Positions 11,940-21,448 of a stretch of 27,127 nucleotides of DNA are shown here, piece after piece. A program made the position numbers and the translations under genes. The stretch covers positions 1-27,127 of IMG/VR virus record IMGVR_UViG_3300015371_000142; one strand, given 5' to 3'. Each line of letters opens with the position of its first letter. Within the stretch, counting starts at the first letter, position 1. The stretch comes from a virus. The notes below the pieces were generated by a model. The model had not been told where the DNA came from. It made no database searches and worked only from the letters and a program-made list of their open reading frames with translations.

Positions 11940-12976
11940 ACGAGTTCAACCCCGACCTGTGTGGCGTTGACGTCGGACGGCGTGAACACCCCGCCGGCGT
12001 GTGGTTTGAGGTAGAGGGTGGGCGCCCAATACGGGAGGTAGGTGGTCGTCAACGCCTGCGTGGCCTGGACCGTCACCGTGGCGTCGGGTTCCCGGACTAG
12101 CGGGTTGACGGACCGGGCGCCGGCGTCGGTCTTCTGCGAGTAGTGGCCGACCCGCAGGCCGTAGACGGACACCACCGACCCGGATAGGTCGGTGACGTTA
12201 TAGAGGTCCCGTTGGCCCGCCACGTTCGACGACACGAAGTCGGTGGTGTTCGGCGGCACCTCGTCGACAAGGGTGGCGTGTGTGGTCCCGGTCGACGGGG
12301 TCCATTGGACGGACGCGCCGTCACCGGTGGGGATGAGGGCGGCGATGCGGAGATCACCGAGGAAGTCGTTGTTGGGTCGCCCCTGGGTGGCCGTGGCGTC
12401 GACGGCGTCACACGCCCACATGTCGTCGTACGTGTTGCCGGTGGTCCCCGACACCTGCACCCGCACACCCTCCACCGACCCGGCGACGGAGAGGGCGGTT
12501 TGCCCGGTGTAGTTGATGACGGTCACCCCGTCCATCTTCATCAGGAACGTTCCCGCGGACGGGTGGCAGATCACCTTGAATTGGTAGTGATGCCATTCGC
12601 CGGTGTTCACCGGTGCGTGTCCGGACGAGGTGGCGAGGACGGTCCCGGCACCGCTGTTGAGGCGTAGGTCCCAGAACCCGGAGGCGTTGAGGTTGATGCA
12701 CGGTTCGATGGCGAGGGACCGGACGAACCCGAGGTGAACGGTCGCCCCGTTCACCACACCCTGCACCCCGGCGTTGATGGCGACCCCGAAGAAGCACGTC
12801 GCGGCGGCCGACGGGAACAGCGCGGTCTTGACCCGGCCACCGGACCCCTGCGTCGACGCCGCGCCCTGCGCCGAACCGTCCCGGCCGGTTTGTCCCGACC
12901 ATCCGTCGCCGGCGACCCATTCCGGCTTTTGCATCAGGGCCGCGTTGCTGAGGCCGTCCATCCATAGGAGTGTCAT
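11936..12976 (-). CDS. minor tail protein with concanavalin/LamG-like lectin fold
   Basis: This encodes 346 aa from ATG 12976, with AAGGCG overlapping the stop of the collagen-like gene. The beta-rich N-terminal 200 residues (ATCFFGVAINAGVQG, VHLGFVRSLAIEPCINLNAS, TGEWHHYQFKVICHPSAGTF, MKMDGVTVINYTG, NTYDDMWACDA) have the strand order of laminin-G/concanavalin-like lectins, often found in phage receptor-binding proteins. The C-terminal part (DLRIAALIPTGDGASVQWTP, then VGHYSQKTDAGARSVNPLVR) resembles an external actinophage tail domain. Likely role: host surface or sugar recognition at the tail tip. The fold is inferred from pattern. Confidence 0.8.
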   Translation of the reverse strand: MTLLWMDGLSNAALMQKPEWVAGDGWSGQTGRDGSAQGAASTQGSGGRVKTALFPSAAATCFFGVAINAGVQGVVNGATVHLGFVRSLAIEPCINLNASGFWDLRLNSGAGTVLATSSGHAPVNTGEWHHYQFKVICHPSAGTFLMKMDGVTVINYTGQTALSVAGSVEGVRVQVSGTTGNTYDDMWACDAVDATATQGRPNNDFLGDLRIAALIPTGDGASVQWTPSTGTTHATLVDEVPPNTTDFVSSNVAGQRDLYNVTDLSGSVVSVYGLRVGHYSQKTDAGARSVNPLVREPDATVTVQATQALTTTYLPYWAPTLYLKPHAGGVFTPSDVNATQVGVELV

Positions 12977-12980
12977 GGCG

Positions 12981-14621
12981 TCACGCCTTCTCGAAGATCA
13001 CGGTGTTAGCGGGTGTCCCGCCCGGAACGGACGCCCCGGCGTCGAGGAGTAGAACCCCGGTGCCGGTGGGTCCCGTCGGCCCCGTGGCGCCGGCGGTGCC
13101 GGCGGTGCCGGCCGTCCCGGTGGGTCCCGTCGCCCCGGACGGTCCGGACGGCCCGGACGGTCCCGTCGGCCCGGTCGCACCCCGGGCACCGGTGGCGCCG
13201 GTTGGCCCGGTGGGGCCGCCGGGGGACCAGAGGAGGTAGACGTCGGTGCCGACCGGCCACGGGTCCCCCGGGACGTTGATGACGAAGTGGAACTGGTACT
13301 CGTTCCCGGACACGGTGACGTTCGTTATCGGTTCGACGATGACGGTCCCGTCGGCGCCGGTGAGTTGGAGGGTGCCGGTGTTGATGACGTTCGCGGCGTC
13401 GAATAGCGAGGTGTTGTCGCCGCCGTCGTCGTCGTACGCCCAACACAGGACGGCGGAGCCGAGGTCGTTCGTGGTGAGGACCCCGACGTCGGTGGCCGGT
13501 GTGCCGCCGCCGTCCTGTTGCCCGGCCCACACGTACCGGATACCGGCCGCCGCGCCACCGCCGGCACCGTCGGCACCCGGCGGCCCGGTCGGTCCGACGG
13601 CACCGGTCGCCCCGGTCGCCCCGGTCGCCCCGGTGGGTCCGACACCGCCCGCGGGACCGGTCGGACCGGTCGCCCCGGCGGGACCCGTCGGCCCCTCCAA
13701 CGAACCCTCGGACACCATGATCGTGAGGGCGGTGGGCGCGTTACCGCCGGGCACCGCCCCGTTGCTGTAGAGGACCCCGACCGGGAACTTCCACCACGTC
13801 CCCATATCGACCGGGGGACCGGTGACGACGTAGTGACCGAACCGGGTGGCGTCGGTCTTCATCTGCACCCGTAGTTCGTCGCCGACGGCGACCCGGGATA
13901 GGTAGGGGAGGACGTCGGCGTTATCGGCCTTCTGCTGGTTGACATTGAGTTGTGGGGCGGCCCAGGTGCCGGTGGTGACACCGATCTGGCCGGCGGTGTT
14001 CGCGTCCGTCGTCTTGACCGTCCACGTCCACGTTGCGGTGTAGAGCGCGTTACTCAACCCCGGCGGCCCGGTGGGGCCGGTGGGTCCGACACCGGCCGAT
14101 CCGGTGGGGCCGGTGGGGCCGGTCGGCCCGGGGAACCCCGGCGCCCCCGTGTCGCCCTGCGCCCCGGTCGGCCCGACGGCCCCGCGCGCGCCCTGCGGGC
14201 CGGTGGGTCCGGTGCCGCCGGTCGGGCCGGGGATGGTGGACGCCGGACCGGTTGGCCCGGCGGGTCCCGCGGCACCGGTGGGACCGGGCACCGTCGACAC
14301 GGCCCCGGTGGGACCGACGGCACCGGTGGGTCCGGTGGGGCCGATCGCCCCCGATGGCCCCGTGGGACCCGTCAACGCGGCCCCTGTCGGCCCCGTGGCG
14401 CCCGGTGGTCCCGTTGGTCCGGTGCCGCCCGCCGGCCCCGTAGGACCCGCGTCCCCGGTTGGCCCGGTCGGTCCGGCCGGGCCGGGGATCGAGATGACTT
14501 CGTCGAGGATCACCTCGACCGCGGCGGCACCCTGCCCGATGACGTCGACGGTCGGGCGAACGTCGGCGACGACATCCACCGTCACCTCGTCGGGTGGTCC
14601 CGCGTCGAACGTGTCGGGCAT
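12981..14621 (-). CDS. collagen-like tail fibre protein
   Basis: This encodes 546 aa from ATG 14621 with GGAGG eight bases before. A short N-terminal domain (about 1-45) is followed by three Gly-X-Y collagen-like blocks: about residues 46-190, 310-360 and 465-525. Between them are beta-rich non-repeat domains ([18 protein letters not shown] and further; [20 protein letters not shown] and further). GPT is the dominant triplet, so Thr fills most Y positions. Gly-X-Y stretches form trimeric rods, and phages use them as flexible fibres. Pro-to-Thr bias is also seen in bacterial collagen-like proteins whose Thr residues carry sugars. It lies in the distal tail module. Confidence 0.9.
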   Translation of the reverse strand: MPDTFDAGPPDEVTVDVVADVRPTVDVIGQGAAAVEVILDEVISIPGPAGPTGPTGDAGPTGPAGGTGPTGPPGATGPTGAALTGPTGPSGAIGPTGPTGAVGPTGAVSTVPGPTGAAGPAGPTGPASTIPGPTGGTGPTGPQGARGAVGPTGAQGDTGAPGFPGPTGPTGPTGSAGVGPTGPTGPPGLSNALYTATWTWTVKTTDANTAGQIGVTTGTWAAPQLNVNQQKADNADVLPYLSRVAVGDELRVQMKTDATRFGHYVVTGPPVDMGTWWKFPVGVLYSNGAVPGGNAPTALTIMVSEGSLEGPTGPAGATGPTGPAGGVGPTGATGATGATGAVGPTGPPGADGAGGGAAAGIRYVWAGQQDGGGTPATDVGVLTTNDLGSAVLCWAYDDDGGDNTSLFDAANVINTGTLQLTGADGTVIVEPITNVTVSGNEYQFHFVINVPGDPWPVGTDVYLLWSPGGPTGPTGATGARGATGPTGPSGPSGPSGATGPTGTAGTAGTAGATGPTGPTGTGVLLLDAGASVPGGTPANTVIFEKA

Positions 14622-14630
14622 GGCGGCCTC

Positions 14631-14993
14631 CTACCGGGTGACGTCCGGGCCGACGGTGAGGACCCCGTGCGCAATCGTCTGGATCGACGTCCCGCCGCCG
14701 TCCCAGTCGATCTGGATGTCCCACACGCACCGGGCCGGCAACACCGCGGTATCGGTGGGGAGGAGGGCGAGGGCGATCTCGTTCCCGGTGATGGTCACCC
14801 CGAACTCGGCCTCGACGTCCGGCGCGTCGGGGGTGAGGCGGAGTTGGGCGCGGACCACGGCGTCGGTGAGGTCCGACGGAACGGTCTTGTCGGGGTCCTG
14901 CCACACCCGGACCTTGAACCCGAACGAATCGCCCCGAATGGTCGTGAGGTTGGTCGGGGGTGACCCCGTCGTCTCGATGCCGCTGCAACTCAT
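14631..14993 (-). CDS. beta-sandwich structural protein (baseplate N-domain-like)
   Basis: This encodes 120 aa from ATG 14993 with GAAGGGATGAGG upstream. The sequence [50 protein letters not shown] and [20 protein letters not shown], then [12 protein letters not shown], is the pattern of small beta-sandwich domains common in phage baseplate and fibre proteins. It sits directly before the fibre gene. Likely role: a connector or part of the fibre base. The assignment is by pattern and context. Confidence 0.78.
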   Translation of the reverse strand: MSCSGIETTGSPPTNLTTIRGDSFGFKVRVWQDPDKTVPSDLTDAVVRAQLRLTPDAPDVEAEFGVTITGNEIALALLPTDTAVLPARCVWDIQIDWDGGGTSIQTIAHGVLTVGPDVTR

Positions 14994-15014
14994 GGCCTCA
15001 TCCCTTCCTCGTCG

Positions 15015-15770
15015 TCACGGCGCACCGACTAGCCGGATGACGCCCCAGGTTCCGTCCGGGTGCTTGATCTGGACACACGACGACCGTTCGGCGTTCTGGA
15101 GGCAAACGGTGGTCCCGTATTCGACCGTCAACACCGCCTCGTAAACCTTGAACACGCTGTAGACGGGCGCCCCGAGTCCGGGGAGCGAACCGACCTGCGA
15201 CACGAAGATGATGTGCCCGCCGATCAACAACTCGTACAGGTCCGGGAGGGGGTAGCCGGACGACGAGGCGTCGAGGTCGGTGGACGTGTACCAGGCGCGG
15301 TCCGCGTCGTCGATGATGGCGGGGAAGAACACCGACCCCGCCTCCACGCTGTCGTCGAACAACCCGTCGCCGATCCGGAAGATGAATTGGCCGGACGGGA
15401 GGGAGGTGAAAAGGTTGCAGGAGAGCCGGACGCGGACATACATCCGGGTGACCTCGTCGGACGGCGGGATCGGGTCGATGTCGGCGGTCGGCCACGCCTG
15501 GAACCCGTCAACCGCCACATAGTCGCCGAACGTCCCGGCGTTCCCCGACTCGCCCCATAGTTCCGCGTAGGTGTCGTCGTCGCCGTCGAATAGTTCGTCG
15601 GTGAACGGACCCTCCGCCGGCGGGTGGAACCCGTCGGTGGACCACACCCCGGTGACGTGCGGCGGCGTGGTCTGGGTGACCCCGCCACCCTCCGGCGACG
15701 CACCGGGGATGTCGGTGGTCTGGACGGCGATGAGGTTGGGCGCGTTGAGGGCGAGGGTGGCGACGGGCAT
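15015..15770 (-). CDS. minor tail protein (251 aa)
   Basis: The start is ATG 15770, which shares one base with the previous TGA. The protein is beta-rich with many Asp/Gly loops and few Lys: [60 protein letters not shown], then [10 protein letters not shown] at the end. It looks like a jelly-roll or galectin-like structural protein of the tail tip. No exact family is recognised. Its neighbours are tail proteins on both sides and it overlaps them tightly. Confidence 0.8.
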   Translation of the reverse strand: MPVATLALNAPNLIAVQTTDIPGASPEGGGVTQTTPPHVTGVWSTDGFHPPAEGPFTDELFDGDDDTYAELWGESGNAGTFGDYVAVDGFQAWPTADIDPIPPSDEVTRMYVRVRLSCNLFTSLPSGQFIFRIGDGLFDDSVEAGSVFFPAIIDDADRAWYTSTDLDASSSGYPLPDLYELLIGGHIIFVSQVGSLPGLGAPVYSVFKVYEAVLTVEYGTTVCLQNAERSSCVQIKHPDGTWGVIRLVGAP

Positions 15771-16159
15771 CAGATGTCGGCCTCCTCCCATCCGTCGTAC
15801 GGTTTGGCGTTCACCGGTTCGGCGGTGCCGAGCCATAGGACCCAGGTGGCCGACGGGCGGAGGACGGTTCCGTCGGTGCCGTGGTGGACGATGACCATTC
15901 CGGACGACGCGGGGATGTAGAGGAGGTCGTCGAGTTGGTAGACGTCGACGAGGTCCCCGACGTCGGGCATGTCCCCGAGGACGGCGACCCCCGGCACGTC
16001 CTCGCCGTTGATCAGGACGGTGGCGGTGTCGGTCGCGGTGTCCGTCACCTTCCCCGCCACGTACCGCAACGACGGCGACGGTTGACCCATCGGGAAGAAC
16101 ATCCCGAGCGGGGTGCGGGGGACCCGGTACGCGTCCCGAGCGCGTGGCGTCGCCTTCAC
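15770..16159 (-). CDS. small tail protein, OB-like beta barrel
   Basis: This encodes 129 aa from GTG 16159 (GTGA overlap with the preceding stop). The central part VAGKVTDTATDTATVLINGE, VPGVAVLGDMPDVGDLVDVY and LDDLLYIPASSGMVIVHHG has the short strands of an OB-like barrel, as in puncturing-device or baseplate hub domains. That is an inference from pattern. It follows the large hub-like gene. Confidence 0.75.
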   Translation of the reverse strand: MKATPRARDAYRVPRTPLGMFFPMGQPSPSLRYVAGKVTDTATDTATVLINGEDVPGVAVLGDMPDVGDLVDVYQLDDLLYIPASSGMVIVHHGTDGTVLRPSATWVLWLGTAEPVNAKPYDGWEEADI

Positions 16160-17403
16160 GTCAGACTCGGGGTGGTTAGGACCCGGGTCCGGCACCGCAT
16201 GGCGTCGCCGGTCAGGTCGAACTCGATTCGCTCTAGGTAGTAGTTCGCCGGCGCGGCCCCGTTGATCGACACCGTCACCCGGTCGTCGGGTTCGACCCAA
16301 TACGAGGGGATGGCGTCGAAGTCGACGAATTGGACCATGCCGCGCCGACGCTTCAGCAACTTGCGGGCGCGTTGGGTCTGCCGGTCCGTCAACGGGTCGG
16401 TGATCTTGTCGACGTCCTTGGTTTCGACCAGCGGGATACGGCCGAACACGTCACCCCAGGCGATCGACCCGCCCGCGGTCTCTAGGTGGTTCCAATGGAG
16501 CGGGGTGTCCGGGTCGTCCTTGGGTTTGCGGAGGGCGTCGAGGTTGACGGCGACCCCGTTCACCGAACCCTCGCGGGACAACGACACGGTGGTGCCGACG
16601 AGGTTCCCGTGCTCCATGTCGGCGAACACCGCGACCGGTCGGGCCACGTCCCCGATGTCCGGCCCGGCCTCGGATGGGTCCCAGGTCGCATCGTCGTCGT
16701 CGGTGAGGTCCCGACGAATGACGGCGTCGCCGGCCCAGTCGAAGAACCCCTCGTACCCCCACTTCCCGGCCACCTCATTCGCCGCCTCTAGCCGGGATTG
16801 GCCGGCGTCGGCCACGAACGTCTTAACGTCCACGTCGACCGCACCCGCCGACGCCTCGACGTCGTACAGGCCGGATGGGAGGGCGGCGTCGATCATGGCG
16901 TCGATGGCGTCAACCAACGTCTGACCCCCGTACCCCTTCCGGCGTACGTGGAGGTATTCGTGCAACGTGGACCCGGGGTCGGCGCAGGTGAGGGTGGTGA
17001 TGAGCGACGGCCGCTCGAACACGTTCTCCCGAATCGGTCCGGTGAACATCTTCAACCGGGGGAACCACCCGCCGCCGGCCCGGTCGATCTGCACATACAG
17101 GTGGATGCGTTGGCCCCACGGTGGAAGGGGATCGTTCGCCGCCGTCGCCTCCCATTCGTCGCCGCCGCCGACGGTGATGGTGAGTTGTCGACGAATCTGG
17201 TCCCCGGCGTCCAACGTCAACCGGCCGCCGGTGATCGGGATGTCCGTCGCCAACGTCACCTCGTCCGACCCGTCCCACCGGGTCACGTCCGCGGACCACC
17301 GCGCGGTGTGCGACTCCCGACACCGGTCCTTGAACTCCAACGCGTCGGCGGTGGTGATGGTCGGTGTCTTGGTCGACCACCCGCGCTTGGTGAGGTGGCC
17401 CAT
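16156..17403 (-). CDS. tail hub/baseplate-like minor tail protein
   Basis: This encodes 415 aa from ATG 17403, chosen because it shares one base with the preceding stop; the longer frame upstream is shadow. Motifs: SADVTRWDGSDEVTLATDIP, GGRLTLDAGDQIRRQLTITV, LYVQIDRAGGGWFPRLKMFT, LTCADPGSTLHEYL, AIDAMIDAALPSGLYDVEAS and AANEVAGKWGYEGFFDWAGD. The arrangement is that of siphophage tail proteins related to the gp27-like hub (DUF5047-type in actinophages). It likely closes the tail tube and carries the fibres. No peptidase domain is seen. Confidence 0.82.
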   Translation of the reverse strand: MGHLTKRGWSTKTPTITTADALEFKDRCRESHTARWSADVTRWDGSDEVTLATDIPITGGRLTLDAGDQIRRQLTITVGGGDEWEATAANDPLPPWGQRIHLYVQIDRAGGGWFPRLKMFTGPIRENVFERPSLITTLTCADPGSTLHEYLHVRRKGYGGQTLVDAIDAMIDAALPSGLYDVEASAGAVDVDVKTFVADAGQSRLEAANEVAGKWGYEGFFDWAGDAVIRRDLTDDDDATWDPSEAGPDIGDVARPVAVFADMEHGNLVGTTVSLSREGSVNGVAVNLDALRKPKDDPDTPLHWNHLETAGGSIAWGDVFGRIPLVETKDVDKITDPLTDRQTQRARKLLKRRRGMVQFVDFDAIPSYWVEPDDRVTVSINGAAPANYYLERIEFDLTGDAMRCRTRVLTTPSLT

Positions 17404-18524
17404 CACGCGTGAACCTGCACCGTCTGGGTTCGGGAATGGTAGCCGGCGCCGGACCCGCCGAACCGTAGTTTGATGCCCTTCTGGCCGCGGGACGTCCACC
17501 GGACCTTGTGCGGCCCCTGCGTGTAGAACTTGCCGACCCAGTTGGCGCCCTCGTTGCCGCCGCCGATGGTCCAATCCCAGTCGTCACCGAGGCCGGTAGA
17601 CGTGTCGGTGAGGGTGACCCATTGCCCGACGGCGGGGGTGGTGTCGGAGATGGTGAAGTCGGCGATGGGTTCGGAGACCAACGAGTCGTTGTCGCCGGAC
17701 CGGGCGACCAACGGCCCCGGCTCAATCTCCACATAGTCGATATGGATATACCGCATGTCGGGGTCCATCCGGGTCGACTGCTCCACCTCGACGTCGAGGG
17801 GGAGGATGCGCATGTCGTCGAGGAGCATGGTGGCGTCGCCGCCGCCCTGGATCACCACCGGCCGGATACGCCCGGACGACGGGAACACGATCCGGCGGAG
17901 GTCGTTGTATTGGCCGAGTTGCCGGGTCTGGACCGTCACCGTTCCGCGCCGTGCCTCCCGGGTGTCCGCGACGTACACCGGGTATTGGGAACCCATCACG
18001 GCATGTTCGGTTCCGCGCGCCGTGTACTTCGGCCCGTCCATGTCCACCACACACGCCTCGACGTAGTGCGCGAGTTCGGCGGTGGAACGGAGGAGGATGT
18101 GCCCGACGTCGGGGACGGCGTTGAGGTCGAGGTCGGCAATGTCCTGGTTGAAGTGGACGACGTCATCGTCGAGGACCCCGCGCGACACCGGATAGGTGCC
18201 GTCGGCGAAGTCCCATTCGTGCGGGCCGCCGGCCGACGATAGGCACACGAAGTATTGGGTCGGCCGCTTCGGACACTCATAGTCGCGGAACGTGTGGGAC
18301 GCCGCCGACGCCGCCCATCCCATCCGGTGCGACACCACCGACCACAGGCCGCGCCGGTCGGGTAGTTCCCGTTCGTACATCCGGGCGCCGACGTCGTCCT
18401 TCCCGAGGTACCGGATCTGCAACCGGAACACGTCGTACCGTTCGCCGGCGGTGAGGCCGGTGAGCGCGACCTTGACCGACAACGTCTCCACGTCGTCCTT
18501 AATGACGTCGATCCCGAGGACCAT
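17403..18524 (-). CDS. distal/minor tail protein with C-terminal PKD domain
   Basis: This encodes 373 aa from ATG 18524, sharing one base with the tape-measure TAA (TAATG). Residues 1-280 are a beta-rich tail protein (VKVALTGLTAGERYDVFRLQ, RMGWAASAASHTFRDYECPK, VDMDGPKYTARG, then MRYIHIDYVEIEPG). The last 85 residues (ADFTISDTTPAVGQWVTLTD, then STGLGDDWDWTIGGG, then FYTQGPHKVRWTSRGQKGIK) match a PKD immunoglobulin-like domain, common on phage surfaces for weak binding to carbohydrates or cells. Its place right after the tape measure suggests a Dit-like protein. Confidence 0.83.
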   Translation of the reverse strand: MVLGIDVIKDDVETLSVKVALTGLTAGERYDVFRLQIRYLGKDDVGARMYERELPDRRGLWSVVSHRMGWAASAASHTFRDYECPKRPTQYFVCLSSAGGPHEWDFADGTYPVSRGVLDDDVVHFNQDIADLDLNAVPDVGHILLRSTAELAHYVEACVVDMDGPKYTARGTEHAVMGSQYPVYVADTREARRGTVTVQTRQLGQYNDLRRIVFPSSGRIRPVVIQGGGDATMLLDDMRILPLDVEVEQSTRMDPDMRYIHIDYVEIEPGPLVARSGDNDSLVSEPIADFTISDTTPAVGQWVTLTDTSTGLGDDWDWTIGGGNEGANWVGKFYTQGPHKVRWTSRGQKGIKLRFGGSGAGYHSRTQTVQVHA

Positions 18525-20866
18525 TACGGGTTACGCCTCCCGCCCGTGGCGGCTAGTTGCCGGCCGCGCCGTTCGAGGTGGGTGGCGACATCCTCCCCGT
18601 CGATCTGCACGACGATTCGGGGCGCCCGTGCCGGCTCGCGCCGTTCGGTGGTGGGGCCGCGGTCGATGGCGTCGGGGGATCGGACCCCGCCGGCCGCGCC
18701 GGCCGATCCGATACCGAGGGTGGAGAGTTGGCCGCGTACGGCGTCCATGTCGCCCTGCGCTAGCCGGACACCGATCAACGCCTCGCGGCCGGTGCCGCCC
18801 GGGTTGGCGACCTCGTCAATCTCCGCCCGCGACACGTCCGCGCCGGCCACGTCGGTCGTGATGGTGGCCGTCGGTCCTTCGGCGCCGGCGCCGAGGTCGA
18901 TACCCAACGCCGCCTCGATCGCGTCCCGCCCCTTCCCGGTCACCCGGGGGACGATGTCGACGGGGACGGACGCGTCGGGGAACAGGCCGGCGGCGGCGGC
19001 GTTCGCCTGCGCCTTCGTGAACCCCTCAATCTGCGGGTCCACCTTCCACGGCGCCGGGACACCGAGGACGGTGTCTAGGAACTCGTTCACGTTCTTCGGG
19101 TCGATCCCGGCCTCGATCACCAGGGGCCGTAGTTGTTTGCGGAGGTCGCGGTAGAAGTCGTCGGCGTTGAACGTCGGGTCGATGGTGGCGCGCCGGGCGC
19201 CCTCCTCTAACCCGGTTTGGACGAAGTCGGACAACGAACCGACGAGGTCCTGTTGCACGTCGGTCAACCCGGCTATCTGGCCGATCTTCAATTCGGCCGG
19301 CAACGTCACCGGTTTCTGGTCCTTCGTCCCCTCGGTGATCTTCCGAATCTCGTCCTCGATGTCGTCCTTGGAGATGATGAAGTCGACGCGGGCGCGGACG
19401 GTGGTCCCGATTCCCTCGAACGCGTCGACCGCGTCCTGGAACTCCTGGGCGAGTTGTTTGGCGTCGGCCTCCGCCTGCTTGATCTTGTCGTCGGCGGTGG
19501 TCAACCCGGCGATGACGCCGCCGACGAGGTCGGCGCTGAACGACGTCTGGATCGAGTCGGCGGTGTCGTCGGCGGTGTCCGCGGTGTCCTTCAACCCGCC
19601 GTTGAGGACGTCGAGGGCGAGTCCCAACGGTGCAATGTCGGTGAACGTGAACCCCGTCCGGTTCTCCATCGCCGTATTCGCCTGCGCCCAGGCTTGGGCG
19701 AGGTGAAGTAGCGGGGTGATCGACTCGTTAAGGATCGCCACTAGGTCCTTCATGGCGGGGAGGAATGTGGTCCCGACGGCCTGCCCGGTTTGGTTGATGT
19801 TGTCGTGGAGCGTCGACATCTGGCCGTTGAACGTTTGCGCCTGCCGGGCCATCGCACCGGAGTAGGTTTGGGCGAGGGATTCGCGGAGGAGGTCGATGGC
19901 GTCGGCGCCTAGTTTGCCTTCGGTCGCTAGTTGCTGGACCTGCGCGACGGATAGGTGGAGCCGGTCGGCGAGGATGCGCCACACCGGGATGCCGGCCTCG
20001 GCTAGTTGTTGGAGTTCCTCGTACGACGCCTTGCCCTTCGACACCATCTGCCCGAACACCGTGGCGACCTGTTCCAACGGGACGCCGGTGGCCGACGCGA
20101 CCTCGCCGAGGTCGGAGATGTTGTCGGGGATGTCCTTCAACTGCACGCCGGCCGCTAGTAGTCGCTTCGTGGCCGCGGTGACCTCGTCCATCTCGAACGG
20201 CGTGGTGGCGGCGAACGTTTGGAGGTTGGCGAACGTCTCCGCACCCATCCCGGACGTCAACGCGTCGAGTTGGGCGATGGAGGTTTCGGCGTCGGCCGCG
20301 TTCTGGCCGAGTTTCCAGGCGGCCCCGCCGGCGACGACCATTGCGGCCCCGACGGCGGCGACCGGTGCGGCGGCGGCGGCGGCCTCGCCACCGACGGCAC
20401 CGAGGCCGCGGGATGCCGCGGACAGCCCGCCGATGAGGCCACCGCCGCCGATCCCGCCGCCACCGGCTACCGCGTTCTGGATGTCGGTCACGGTGGTGCG
20501 GAGGGTGTCGAGGCGGGTGGTGCGGACGGTGACGTCGACGACCGGGTCCTCCGCGTCCAACACCTTGATGGTTCGTTGCAGGTCCTTGATGCGCCGTTCC
20601 GCGTCCTTCGTGTTCGCGGTGACGTCGGTCCGTAGGTCCTCCCGCATCTGGTTGCGGAGTCGGGTTATCTCGGCGCGGGCCGCCGCGATGGCCTCGTCGT
20701 TGACCCGGACCTTGATCGGCGTGGTGCCGATGGCGTCGAGGGCGGCCTCGGTGTTCTCCGCCGCCGCCGCGGCCTGGTCGAGCGACGTCATCATGGGTTT
20801 GAGGCCGGCGGCGACACCGCGGGAGTCCGCGGTAATCCTCATCTCAATGTCGTTACGGGTAGCCAT
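18524..20866 (-). CDS. tape measure protein
   Basis: This encodes 780 aa from ATG 20866; it shares one base with the preceding TAA, and upstream frame residues are shadow. The N-terminal 150 residues are Ala-rich coiled coil (AENTEAALDAIGTTPIKVRV, then TNTKDAERRIKDLQRTIKVL in spirit). A conserved tape-measure core covers about 200-370 (LDALTSGMGAETFANLQTFA, KRLLAAGVQLKDIPDNI, MVSKGKASYEELQQLAEAGI, YSGAMARQAQTFNGQMSTL). A hydrophobic Ala/Gly segment (AAVGAAMVVAGGAAW) could be membrane-active. By the usual 1.5 angstrom per residue rule the tail would be about 115-120 nm; this is an estimate. It sets tail length and leads DNA entry. Confidence 0.92.
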   Translation of the reverse strand: MATRNDIEMRITADSRGVAAGLKPMMTSLDQAAAAAENTEAALDAIGTTPIKVRVNDEAIAAARAEITRLRNQMREDLRTDVTANTKDAERRIKDLQRTIKVLDAEDPVVDVTVRTTRLDTLRTTVTDIQNAVAGGGGIGGGGLIGGLSAASRGLGAVGGEAAAAAAPVAAVGAAMVVAGGAAWKLGQNAADAETSIAQLDALTSGMGAETFANLQTFAATTPFEMDEVTAATKRLLAAGVQLKDIPDNISDLGEVASATGVPLEQVATVFGQMVSKGKASYEELQQLAEAGIPVWRILADRLHLSVAQVQQLATEGKLGADAIDLLRESLAQTYSGAMARQAQTFNGQMSTLHDNINQTGQAVGTTFLPAMKDLVAILNESITPLLHLAQAWAQANTAMENRTGFTFTDIAPLGLALDVLNGGLKDTADTADDTADSIQTSFSADLVGGVIAGLTTADDKIKQAEADAKQLAQEFQDAVDAFEGIGTTVRARVDFIISKDDIEDEIRKITEGTKDQKPVTLPAELKIGQIAGLTDVQQDLVGSLSDFVQTGLEEGARRATIDPTFNADDFYRDLRKQLRPLVIEAGIDPKNVNEFLDTVLGVPAPWKVDPQIEGFTKAQANAAAAGLFPDASVPVDIVPRVTGKGRDAIEAALGIDLGAGAEGPTATITTDVAGADVSRAEIDEVANPGGTGREALIGVRLAQGDMDAVRGQLSTLGIGSAGAAGGVRSPDAIDRGPTTERREPARAPRIVVQIDGEDVATHLERRGRQLAATGGRRNP

Positions 20867-21339
20867 TACGACAACACCCGCGCGACGTTGGCCCCGATGG
20901 CCCGATTGATCTTCGGCAACCATTCGCGGACGGTCGGCCAGACGAAGTACCCTTCGCGGCCGAGGTGGGGGAGGAACTGCATCGTTGTACGCCGGCGCAC
21001 CACGTACCGCCGGCCGGTCCGCGACGTGGTCGCATACCGGACCTTCCGCGACACCCGGCCGCCGTATTCGCCGCCGTAGTAGAGGACGCGGTCGAGGGCG
21101 GTGCCGGCGGCGGCCCCGGCTAGTTCGACGCCGTACCGGTCGGGACGAATGGCGACGGACCGGGCGGCGTGCCGTTGGATCGGCGTAAACGCAGCGGTAT
21201 GCATGGCGCGGACCATCGGCGCGGCCTCGTGGTGGATCACCCGCACCGCCTCGCGTTGGGCGGTCACCGGTGCCCGCCCGAACCTCACCCGGACGGCGTC
21301 TAACCCGATGAGTTCCACCCGGCCCTGTACGCCGCCCAT
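20866..21339 (-). CDS. HK97 gp10-like tail component
   Basis: This encodes 157 aa from ATG 21339 with AAAGGAG ten bases upstream. The sequence shows GLDAVRVRFGRAPVTAQREA, AAPMVRAMHTAAFTPIQRHA, YGGEYGGRVSRKVRYATTSR and FLPHLGREGYFVWPTVREWL, the typical outline of small head-tail joining or tail-completion proteins (HK97 gp10-type). However, its place between the tail chaperone frames and the tape measure is unusual; gp10-like genes normally precede the major tail gene. It could serve in tail assembly instead. Confidence 0.72.
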   Translation of the reverse strand: MGGVQGRVELIGLDAVRVRFGRAPVTAQREAVRVIHHEAAPMVRAMHTAAFTPIQRHAARSVAIRPDRYGVELAGAAAGTALDRVLYYGGEYGGRVSRKVRYATTSRTGRRYVVRRRTTMQFLPHLGREGYFVWPTVREWLPKINRAIGANVARVLS

Positions 21340-21343
21340 CGGG

Positions 21344-21448
21344 TCACTCCTTTCGCGTGAGGATGTCCAACGCCGTCTCAACAACCGCCGGGTCCTCGCG
21401 TTCCCACACCGACACGGGGATGCCGCTACGGATGGCGAGGGCGACCAT
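21344..21448 (-). CDS. second tail assembly chaperone frame (GT-type extension or small overlapping gene)
   Basis: The frame reads MVALAIRSGIPVSVWEREDP, then AVVETALDILTRKE, and ends at 21344. It is in the -1 frame relative to the preceding chaperone gene and stays open back to about 21640. In siphophages the second chaperone frame is usually made by a -1 slip that joins it to the first. Here an ATG (21448) overlaps the first gene's TGA (TGATG), so separate coupled translation is also possible. A run of five G on the coding strand (plus-strand CCCCC 21512-21516) is the only slippery-looking sequence in the overlap. The fused product would be about 144 aa. Confidence 0.68.
   Translation of the reverse strand: MVALAIRSGIPVSVWEREDPAVVETALDILTRKE

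Noticed and set aside
12981-14621. A CRISPR or other DNA-level repeat array in the repeat-rich region
   Set aside because: The repeats are nine-base Gly-X-Y codon patterns that vary at synonymous sites. They are explained by a collagen-like protein, with no equal spacers.
13950-14963. Long plus-strand frames opposite the collagen-like and tail genes
   Set aside because: They mirror Gly-X-Y codons and other GC-biased codons on the other strand, contain only Arg/Gly/Pro-rich sequence, and lack ribosome binding sites.
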